Source: Endomicrobiia bacterium
GTDB taxonomy: Bacteria > Elusimicrobiota > Endomicrobiia > PHAN01
NCBI GenBank assembly: GCA_030018875.1
Contig: JASEHK010000033.1
Location: 1 to 11,299 of the forward strand
DNA length: 11,299 bases
Direction of reading: 5' to 3'
In this document: positions 1 through 6,158 of the stretch, piece after piece
Numbering within the stretch: position 1 is the first letter of the stretch
How the letters are laid out: each line of letters starts with the position of its first letter
The notes under the pieces: generated by a model
Databases searched by the model: none
What the model was told of the DNA's origin: nothing
The model's input: only the letters and a program-made list of their open reading frames with translations
Program-made: the position numbers and the translations under genes

Positions 1-827
1 ACATCACCGGAAGAAACGAGGCCGGCATCATTAAAAAGTTCCACGTAATACTCCGCGTTTTTCTGGCGCGCCGCCGTCCATCCGTCAAGGTATTTCAGTT
101 TTACGTCGAGAATCGCGGCCTGGAGCGTGTCTATGCGAAAGTTTCCGCCTATCATTGAGTGGTAATATTTTCTGACCGCGCCGTGGCCTCTCAAAAGTCT
201 GAGATTTTGCGCTAATGCGTCGTCATTGACGGTAACCAGGCCGGCGTCGCCCATGGCTCCCAGATTCTTCGACGGAAAAAATGAAAAACAGCCGAAGTCG
301 CCGATGGAACCCGCCCGACGGCCGTCATTGTATTGGGCGCCCAGAGACTGCGCGGCGTCTTCTATAACGACTATTCCTTTCGCGCGAGCCGCGGACATTA
401 TGGCGTCCATTTCCGCGCTCTGGCCGTAGAGGTGAACCACGATGACGGCCTTGGTGCGCGGCGTGATTTTTGCCGCGAAATCGCGCGGATCCATGTTATA
501 TGTGAGAGGGTCTATATCCGCAAAGACCGGCTTTGCTCCCGTCCGGGCTATGACGCCCGCGGTGGCGAAAAACGAAAAGTCCGTCGTAACGACCTCGTCG
601 CCGGCGCCGATGCCCGCCGCCATCAACGATATCAACAGCGCGTCGGTTCCCGACGAAACACCCACGGCATGTTTGGCCCCGATGTAACGCGCCACATTGC
701 CTTCGAAGGCCTCGACTTCGGGGCCCAGTATGAACTTTTTTGAATCGTAAACTTTTTCGATAGCCTTGAATACTTCGGAGCGGATGGGCTCGTACTGCGG
801 CGACAAATCAAGCATTGGAACTTTCAT
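1..827 (-). CDS. DegT/DnrJ/EryC1/StrS-family sugar aminotransferase (3' end beyond window)
   Basis: PLP-dependent enzyme of the family that aminates keto-sugar nucleotides for O-antigen, capsule or glycoprotein glycans. About 275 residues are visible from the start; the family usually has about 360-400, so the C-terminus lies off the left edge. Visible marks: N-terminal MLDLSPQY, then LGPEVEAFE (34-42), the cofactor phosphate region SSGTDALL (58-65), DFSFFATAGVI, PVFADIDP (100-107), VIEDAAQSLGA (154-164) with the Asp that holds the pyridine nitrogen, and SFFPSKNLG with the probable Schiff-base Lys187. RGHGAVRKYYH and NFRIDTLQAAIL follow. The start ATG at 827 has an ideal GGAGGA six bases away. 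It lies 18 nt behind the GbsR-type regulator and is probably co-transcribed with it. The overall pattern recalls the WbpE/Per-like branch, but substrate and product cannot be fixed from sequence alone. Confidence 0.93.
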   Translation of the reverse strand, partial: MKVPMLDLSPQYEPIRSEVFKAIEKVYDSKKFILGPEVEAFEGNVARYIGAKHAVGVSSGTDALLISLMAAGIGAGDEVVTTDFSFFATAGVIARTGAKPVFADIDPLTYNMDPRDFAAKITPRTKAVIVVHLYGQSAEMDAIMSAARAKGIVVIEDAAQSLGAQYNDGRRAGSIGDFGCFSFFPSKNLGAMGDAGLVTVNDDALAQNLRLLRGHGAVRKYYHSMIGGNFRIDTLQAAILDVKLKYLDGWTAARQKNAEYYVELFNDAGLVSSGD

Positions 828-830
828 TGT

Positions 831-836
831 TCCTCC
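831..836 (-). promoter_or_regulatory. Shine-Dalgarno of the aminotransferase gene
   Basis: The minus strand reads GGAGGA followed by ACA and ATG. This near-perfect anti-16S match fixes the aminotransferase start at 827. It fills most of the 18-nt gap after the regulator's TAA stop, so there is no room for a separate promoter or terminator between the two genes. Confidence 0.85.
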
Positions 837-845
837 GAATATTTT

Positions 846-1412
846 TTACGACAGCAGAGACTTTAACTTACCGATAACGGCTATCTTTTTAAGAACCGAA
901 TCTCCGGAAACTTCGCGCGGCATATTCCCCAACACCGCGTCAAGAGCCTCTTTTATCCGTCTCAATTCTCCGATTTTTTTGGCTACACGCGCATTTGAGC
1001 GCCCATTGCCCGAAGATTTTCCCCGCGATGGAGTCGGCGGACTTAAATCAGGCATCGAGCCCCATTTTTCCAAATTCTCGCCGAGTTCCGAAATGATTTT
1101 TTCGAAGCGCATCCTCATCCGCCCGTAGACAACGCCGACCACATCGTCGTCGGCATCGTAATAATCTTTGCGCGAGCCGGGTGTCCAGCTTTTCTTGACA
1201 GCGCCCCAGCGCTCGAGTTCCCTTATATTTATGCTGACGTTGCCTTTGCTTATGTTGAGGGCTTCGCAAATGTCGTCAAGGGACATAGGCTCGCCCTTTA
1301 AAAAAAGCAAAGCGTAAATCTGGCCGACCACGCGGTTAAGGCCCATGGAAGCGCCCATCATAGAAACGGCGTTTATAAAATCATTCTCGACGGCGGAAAG
1401 TATCGAAGGCAT
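846..1412 (-). CDS. GbsR/MarR-type winged-helix transcriptional regulator
   Basis: DNA-binding regulator of 188 aa, in the usual size range for GbsR-like proteins. The N-terminal helix (MMGASMGLNRVVGQIYALLFL, roughly 18-38) and the winged-helix core match the family. The recognition region SLDDICEALNISKGNVSINIRELERWG spans 44-70, and the wing VKKSWTPGSRKDYYDA spans 72-87. The C-terminal part (about 90-188) is charged and helical, interrupted by a Pro/Ser/Gly-rich segment near 121-137. It probably serves dimerisation or effector sensing. Known GbsR-family members respond to small metabolites such as choline; the effector here is unknown. The start ATG has GGAG six bases upstream. A consensus promoter and a palindrome over its start site suggest autorepression. 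The aminotransferase gene follows 18 nt later, so the regulator likely controls sugar biosynthesis genes that continue off the left edge (inference). Confidence 0.88.
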   Translation of the reverse strand: MPSILSAVENDFINAVSMMGASMGLNRVVGQIYALLFLKGEPMSLDDICEALNISKGNVSINIRELERWGAVKKSWTPGSRKDYYDADDDVVGVVYGRMRMRFEKIISELGENLEKWGSMPDLSPPTPSRGKSSGNGRSNARVAKKIGELRRIKEALDAVLGNMPREVSGDSVLKKIAVIGKLKSLLS

Positions 1413-1418
1413 TTACAT

Positions 1419-1422
1419 CTCC
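1419..1422 (-). promoter_or_regulatory. Ribosome binding site of the regulator gene
   Basis: GGAG on the minus strand, with six bases between it and the ATG at 1412. It supports that start over later in-frame ATG codons. Confidence 0.7.
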
Positions 1423-1433
1423 GTTCTAACGTT
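1423..1433. promoter_or_regulatory. Possible second, degenerate operator
   Basis: GTTCTAACGTT repeats the left half and core of the main palindrome with one base missing. Its AACGTT core (1428-1433) is exactly 18 bp from the core of the main site (1446-1451). The other arm is poorly conserved. It lies in the regulator's 5' untranslated region, directly before the Shine-Dalgarno. It could be an accessory site for cooperative binding, but this is weaker than the main site. Confidence 0.4.
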
Positions 1434-1439
1434 TTGTAA

Positions 1440-1457
1440 GTTCTAAACGTTCAGAAC
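1440..1457. promoter_or_regulatory. Palindromic operator over the regulator's transcription start
   Basis: The minus strand reads GTTCTGAACGTTTAGAAC, an 18-bp inverted repeat with 16 of 18 positions symmetric, centred on AACGTT. It begins just after the -10 box and covers the predicted +1. A dimeric repressor bound there would block transcription. The likeliest ligand is the adjacent GbsR/MarR-type protein acting on its own gene (inference from position and symmetry). Confidence 0.65.
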
Positions 1458-1459
1458 AT

Positions 1460-1488
1460 ATTATATATCAAAAAAAGCCCACAGTCAA
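1460..1488 (-). promoter_or_regulatory. Sigma70-type promoter of the regulator/aminotransferase unit
   Basis: On the minus strand the -35 box is TTGACT (1488-1483) and the -10 box is TATAAT (1465-1460), with a spacer of exactly 17 bp. This is close to the full consensus. The predicted start is near 1453, inside the palindrome. The -35 box sits only three bases after the methyltransferase stop codon, so this promoter divides the locus into two units. With no good terminator before it, read-through from the upstream operon is likely. Confidence 0.82.
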
Positions 1489-1491
1489 GGG

Positions 1492-2301
1492 TTATTTTTT
1501 ATCGAACACATACTCGTTGTTGCCCGAGCCCGAACCGATGCTTATGAGATTTCGCAACGTAAATCCTCGGGACTCGTAATAAGTCTTCACTTCGTCGGAA
1601 GAAGCCGTCTCGAAAGGGTAGCCGCCTATCCAGTCAACGGCGTCGCGGTAAATCTTCATTCCGCGACGGCTCTCGGGATTTTGCGCGTATCTCTTAAAGG
1701 GATTCTTCATCCGCAGGGCATCGCCTATGAACCAGTTGACCGCGCAATATGCCAGATATGTCCACAGCATAATAAACTTTACCGGCGGCGGAGAGACAAC
1801 ATATGTCTTTTTTATGGCCGTCCACACGCGCGTGCGCAGAGGCTGCTTATTGTATATGGCTATGGCCAAAACTCCACCGCTTTTGACGAGCGGGATGACG
1901 TTGTTCATCGCGGCGGCAAGATTTCCTGTGTGATGAAGAACTCCCCATGAATAGACCACATCGAACGTTCCGAGTACCGAAAGATACGCCTCGTCGAGCA
2001 CCGAAGCGCGCTCTATGCGCCACCTGTCTTGATTCGGAAAATATCGCTCCTTCAAAACAAGGCCGCACTCGACGCTGTCGGGGTCATAATCGAAGGAACA
2101 CACCCGTGAGGCGCCGAGGCGCATCGCCGAGAGAGAAAAAAGTCCGGAGCCCGAACCTGCGTCTAAAAAGGCCTTGCCCGAAAGATTTTCGACCATAAGT
2201 AAATTTTTGAGAGATTTTTCGGCGGCGACAATAGTGGTTTCATCCACGGACTCAAGAAATCCCATCCAGTTCTTTCCGAACTCAAAACGTTTCTCTTTCA
2301 T
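1492..2301 (-). CDS. Class I SAM-dependent methyltransferase
   Basis: 269-aa soluble Rossmann-fold methyltransferase. Motif I is DAGSGSG (47-53). The ribose-binding acidic residues lie in FDYDPDSV (70-77), and the post-motif region FDVVYSWGVLHHTGN (113-127) is typical of small-molecule and sugar methyltransferases. The C-terminal third holds WIGGYPFETASSDEVKTYYESRGF and ends with a SGSGNNEYVF stretch. I associate that tail with methyltransferases found in polysaccharide clusters. It starts 6 nt after the upstream glycosyltransferase; the nearest Shine-Dalgarno is weak (GGA, 11 bases away), suggesting translational coupling. A role in O-methylating a sugar, perhaps as a chain cap, is inferred from context. 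It is the last gene of the long operon before the promoter at 1460-1488. Confidence 0.88.
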   Translation of the reverse strand: MKEKRFEFGKNWMGFLESVDETTIVAAEKSLKNLLMVENLSGKAFLDAGSGSGLFSLSAMRLGASRVCSFDYDPDSVECGLVLKERYFPNQDRWRIERASVLDEAYLSVLGTFDVVYSWGVLHHTGNLAAAMNNVIPLVKSGGVLAIAIYNKQPLRTRVWTAIKKTYVVSPPPVKFIMLWTYLAYCAVNWFIGDALRMKNPFKRYAQNPESRRGMKIYRDAVDWIGGYPFETASSDEVKTYYESRGFTLRNLISIGSGSGNNEYVFDKK

Positions 2302-2307
2302 GGTTTT

Positions 2308-4170
2308 TTACATCCTGCGATAAAGGGCGATATAATCTTTGAGCATTTTTTCGACGGAGTACCGCTCAAGCGCGGTCTCGCGGGCGCGTTCGCGCATCGC
2401 TTTGTCGGCGGCAGAACCCCAAAGGGCGAAGGCCGACTTTATTTTTTCCGCAAATGTCGTCGGAGCGGAGGGCGCCAGGTATCCGTTTTCTCCGTCGGTT
2501 ATAACCTCTTTATTGGCGCTTATGTCGGCGGCTATTACCGCAAGGCCTGAGGCCATCGCTTCGAGCATTGAATTGGATATACCTTCGGCGGAGGAAGGCA
2601 GTACAAAGAAATCCGCAGCCGCGAGATGTTTTTCCACTTCGTCGGTCGGAGGCGCGAATATGACCGAAGACGCGGCCGCGCCGAGTCGGGCGGCGATACG
2701 GCGGAGATTCTCTTCGAGCGTTCCGCGTCCGACCAGAACGAGTTTGGCGGACGGAAATGTCTGGACGACGCCGCCCCACTCGCCGACCAGACCTTCGAGG
2801 CCTTTTTGCCGCTCAAATCTGCCGGTAAAGACCGCCACGGGACCGCCGTCCGAACCAAGGCCGAGTTCCTCTCCGAGAGAACGCTTTCGCTCGACGGACA
2901 CTGGCGCGAATCTCGATGTGTCCGCGCCGTTGGGAATAATGGTAAATCTGTCGCAGGGAAAGCCCTCGGTCAGGGCTTCGTCAAAAACACCCCGACTCGG
3001 ACAAACAAAGCGCGCGGACGAATGCTTAAGCAACGAAAGTTTGACTCGACCGGCGATGCGAGCGCGCGAGGTTGCGATATCGCCGAACTTGCCGGAGCAT
3101 CCGAACTTGATTAAAACTTTTTTACCCAGTAAACTTCCGGCGACTACGGCGGCAATGGCCGGCGACGAGGCCAAAAGAACATGTATTGCGTCGTACTCTT
3201 TTCTTTTTGAAATCAAAAACCGTAAGGAGCCGAGCATAAAACGAAAGGACGACCCGTGAGCGAGCCGGTATATTTCCACGCCGGAAACGTTTTCCCTCGA
3301 CGGAAGCCCGCCGTTAAAGGACTGCGTGCAAACGAACACCGAGTTCCCGCCAGCGCAAAGCCGCGAGGCCAGAAGGAGTCCCTGTTTTTCGGCACCGCCG
3401 ATGTGCGGATGAAATCTGGCGGAAAGCATGCATATCCTCAACGGCTCGCGCAGACGGCTGCAAACCGAACTTCGCGCGAAACGCACCCGTATTGCAGTCC
3501 ATGCGCCGAGGAATGCGTCGCGAAGAGATATTTTTTTGCCGTCTTTTATCGTGCGGGGAGTGTATCTTATGGGAATCTCGGTTATCGGGATGTTTCTTTG
3601 CAATATCTTGGATGTAATCTCGGCCTCTATTTCAAATCCGCGCGAGACGAGCGATATTTCTTTTAAAACGTTTTTGTCGAATAATTTGCGGCAGGTGTAA
3701 GAGTCGGTTACGCGCCTGAGAAAAATCGCGCCGATAAATCCGCTTATGATTTTGTTGCCGAGATAATACGAGGCATATATCACGGGGTTTTTTTCGAGGA
3801 ACCGCGAGCCGTAAACCACGCGCGCGGAGCCGTCGGCTATACGCGCGGCCATTTTCGGAATATCGGACGGGTCGTATTCGAGGTCGGCGTCTTGAACGCT
3901 GATTATGTCTCCCGTGGCATCTTCGATGCCGGCCCTCAACGCCGCGCCCTTGCCGAGATTTCTTTCGAACCTTATTATTTTTACGCAATCGGCGGACGAC
4001 GCCGCGCGCGAAACGGCGTCGAAAGTCCCGTCGGTGGAGCCGTCGTCCACCACGATGATTTCTTTTTCGAAGCCGGCCGATTCGAAATCGGCGGTAAGGA
4101 CGCCGATCAGAACGCGCCCTATGGTCTTTTCTTCGTTGTAGGCGGGAATTATTACGGTTATTTTTTTCAT
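2308..4170 (-). CDS. Bifunctional glycosyltransferase: DPM-like GT2 fused to GT4
   Basis: 620-aa protein with two glycosyltransferase domains in one unbroken frame. Residues 1 to about 231 are a GT2 domain of the dolichyl/undecaprenyl-phosphate sugar synthase type: VIIPAYNEE (6-14), VVDDGSTDGT (40-49), RNLGKGAALRAGI (70-82), QDADLEYDP with the metal-binding DXD (93-101), YGSRF (120-124), and the late TDSYTCRKLF segment. From about 243 a GT-B fold GT4 domain begins: ICMLSARFHPHIGGAEK (246-262), a GRFERQKG donor loop, and the EX7E motif SAEGISNSMLE with Glu529 and Glu537. Both halves keep their catalytic signatures, so both are probably active. I see no clear membrane helix. The upstream YfhO gene ends 2 nt before the ATG, and no Shine-Dalgarno is visible, so coupled translation is likely. 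The GT2 half may make a polyprenyl-phosphate sugar for the YfhO proteins; the GT4 half may extend a glycan (both inferred). Confidence 0.92.
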   Translation of the reverse strand: MKKITVIIPAYNEEKTIGRVLIGVLTADFESAGFEKEIIVVDDGSTDGTFDAVSRAASSADCVKIIRFERNLGKGAALRAGIEDATGDIISVQDADLEYDPSDIPKMAARIADGSARVVYGSRFLEKNPVIYASYYLGNKIISGFIGAIFLRRVTDSYTCRKLFDKNVLKEISLVSRGFEIEAEITSKILQRNIPITEIPIRYTPRTIKDGKKISLRDAFLGAWTAIRVRFARSSVCSRLREPLRICMLSARFHPHIGGAEKQGLLLASRLCAGGNSVFVCTQSFNGGLPSRENVSGVEIYRLAHGSSFRFMLGSLRFLISKRKEYDAIHVLLASSPAIAAVVAGSLLGKKVLIKFGCSGKFGDIATSRARIAGRVKLSLLKHSSARFVCPSRGVFDEALTEGFPCDRFTIIPNGADTSRFAPVSVERKRSLGEELGLGSDGGPVAVFTGRFERQKGLEGLVGEWGGVVQTFPSAKLVLVGRGTLEENLRRIAARLGAAASSVIFAPPTDEVEKHLAAADFFVLPSSAEGISNSMLEAMASGLAVIAADISANKEVITDGENGYLAPSAPTTFAEKIKSAFALWGSAADKAMRERARETALERYSVEKMLKDYIALYRRM

Positions 4171-4172
4171 TA

Positions 4173-6158
4173 TTATCGCGCCGGCGGCGGAGGTAAAATC
4201 TTAAATGCGGCGGAGGCCGCCGTCACGATGAATATCACAAATGCAACGGAGGACACAAAAACGCCGAGAATAAAAGCCATCGGCCTGAAAACCATAAAGA
4301 CCCGACGCGCGCCGCCCGAAAGATGAATCGCGCGAAACACCCCCGACTCCCGCGTGACTTTGGTCTCTTTGCCGTCTATCCACGCGCGCCAGCCGGGGTA
4401 ATATGACTCGCCCAAAATAAGTGTTCCTCCGACGGCGTCGGCGTGCGGAAGCGTTATCCTTATCTTCTCGTGGCCGTATTCCACTGCCCAAATCGAGGGC
4501 GGCGGAGTCCTTCGTCCGACAGCCGAAGCCGCCCGAAAAAAGATTCGCGGCGAGACCGTCTTTTTTTTATACATCCTGACTTTCCCGAAAGTTGCGGCGG
4601 GAACTGCGTCGCGGCTTATGTTTTCCGTGGTCAAAATATATTTCATACCCCACCCCGGAAAATCTCTAAAGTATATTTCTCCGACGGAAGACGGGGCAAG
4701 GAAAGTGGACGACATAGGTTTCGCCGGCGCGTAGCGGGAGTAAAAATCCCTGAAATAGCCGGAAAGTATAAGCGCGTCATATCCGTTGAGGTTTTGAAGT
4801 CTTGTCATCATCGAAAGATTTGCCGGTATCTCATCGCTTGTGAAAATCCTGTCGTTCTTTCCTATTAAAGCGGCCGTGGGAGCCGCCGACCATGCAAGCG
4901 TCATCGGACGGATGAAGTTTAAGTTCCAAACAATCAGCTCGGCGCATACTATTGCCGCGACGGCGACGCGAAACTCTCTGCGCGGGATTTTGCGGGCGGC
5001 ATAAGCGGCGAAAAAGCCCGCTGACGCGATGGTCAAAAAATAAAATCTGGACGGCGTCCGAAACGAGCTCAGGAAAGGCATACGATCGTAAATAAATCCA
5101 AAGCCCGGCGCATTGAATCCGAAGGCCATAATAAGTCCGAAAATACCGCATAGGGCGAATGCCGACGCGGCGGCGCAAGACCTGCCATATACGGGACGGC
5201 TCCCGACGGTATTTCGCAAACATTCTTTGAGAGCGAACATAAAACCCGAGACCGCCAAAAGAAGTCCCGAATATCCCATAAAAAGATTTTTTCTCTCGAA
5301 AAAATGGGAGTAGGATGTTGAAAGGTTTCCGTCCAGCGGATTACCCCACTTCCATGGCGCGGCGAGCGCGGCGAAATCCGACGCGCCGAGAGAAAATGCC
5401 CGCGCGAGAGGACGCCACGATATTTTCTCTGCGAGCGCGGCGAACTCTGCCGACGGAATATATTGCGCGGCGCTCAAACTAAAAGCAAGAGCGGCGACGG
5501 CCGAGAGGCGTTTAAATCCCCCGACTCCCGATAGCGCGAAAAGCGCCGCTACGACGGCGGCGGACATAAAAGCTCCCTGTGGGTGCCCGCTTAAAAATTG
5601 AAAGCCGAGCGATGCGGAAATCACCGACACAGCCAAAGGCGACGGGGCGTTGTCTCTTTTGGCGCGCGCAAAACGCGACGCAAAAAGAGCGACTGCTGGA
5701 AGCCACGAAAATCCCGCGAGTCTCACGACATGGCCGGCGGGTATCATATAGATTGTGAACGATGACAAAGAGACAACCGCCGCGCCGGCGAAAGATGATA
5801 CATCGTCATCGAGATCTAATACGGGCGAGTTTTTGTAAAGAGCGTAAAATGAAACCGCCATAAAAACAAGATGAACCAATACCCAAATTTTGAAGGCGGC
5901 GAATGCTCCGAAAAAATAAAACAGCAGATTCCCGGGATAAAAGACTCCCGCCTGAGGATTGGCCAGATGCGGAGTTCCTCCGAATGTGTAAGGATTCCAA
6001 AGCGGGAGTTCACCGGATATTATTCTTGCAGTCGTGTAGTGTTTGAGAGGATAATAATGAAGATGCATATCTCCCGCGTTCGCTATGAAACCGCGCGAAA
6101 AAATAATCGGGGACAACAAGACGGCGACGAGAAGAGTGAAAAATACTGCTATCCTCAT
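4173..6158 (-). CDS. YfhO-family membrane protein (second of two), GT-C-like
   Basis: 661-aa polytopic inner-membrane protein of the YfhO family. Members that have been studied act with a GT2 enzyme to move a sugar from polyprenyl phosphate to an extracytoplasmic acceptor. An N-terminal membrane helix (4-20) leads to the first outer loop. That loop carries GDMHLHYYP with Asp30 at the expected catalytic position, then SGELPLWNPYTFGG (48-61) and ANPQAGVFYP (66-75). Many hydrophobic segments follow. The C-terminal soluble part ends with the family's SYYPGWRAWIDGKE (585-598) and a last helix near 629-650. The frame is open up to an ATG at 6362, but that upstream stretch is Arg-rich and overlaps the preceding gene. 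The start at 6158 forms an ATGA overlap with the upstream stop and begins directly with a membrane helix, so I chose it. The acceptor and sugar are unknown. Confidence 0.9.
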   Translation of the reverse strand: MRIAVFFTLLVAVLLSPIIFSRGFIANAGDMHLHYYPLKHYTTARIISGELPLWNPYTFGGTPHLANPQAGVFYPGNLLFYFFGAFAAFKIWVLVHLVFMAVSFYALYKNSPVLDLDDDVSSFAGAAVVSLSSFTIYMIPAGHVVRLAGFSWLPAVALFASRFARAKRDNAPSPLAVSVISASLGFQFLSGHPQGAFMSAAVVAALFALSGVGGFKRLSAVAALAFSLSAAQYIPSAEFAALAEKISWRPLARAFSLGASDFAALAAPWKWGNPLDGNLSTSYSHFFERKNLFMGYSGLLLAVSGFMFALKECLRNTVGSRPVYGRSCAAASAFALCGIFGLIMAFGFNAPGFGFIYDRMPFLSSFRTPSRFYFLTIASAGFFAAYAARKIPRREFRVAVAAIVCAELIVWNLNFIRPMTLAWSAAPTAALIGKNDRIFTSDEIPANLSMMTRLQNLNGYDALILSGYFRDFYSRYAPAKPMSSTFLAPSSVGEIYFRDFPGWGMKYILTTENISRDAVPAATFGKVRMYKKKTVSPRIFFRAASAVGRRTPPPSIWAVEYGHEKIRITLPHADAVGGTLILGESYYPGWRAWIDGKETKVTRESGVFRAIHLSGGARRVFMVFRPMAFILGVFVSSVAFVIFIVTAASAAFKILPPPPAR

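Noticed and set aside
1470..1497. Terminator after the methyltransferase gene
   Set aside because: A T-run follows a possible stem, but only CCC/GGG pairs across an eight-base loop. The same bases are better explained as the -35 box and spacer of the promoter.
2339..3259. 306-residue open frame on the plus strand
   Set aside because: Antisense to the GT4 half of the fusion protein. Composition is Ser/Arg/Ala-rich with no domain pattern, while the minus strand holds clear catalytic motifs.
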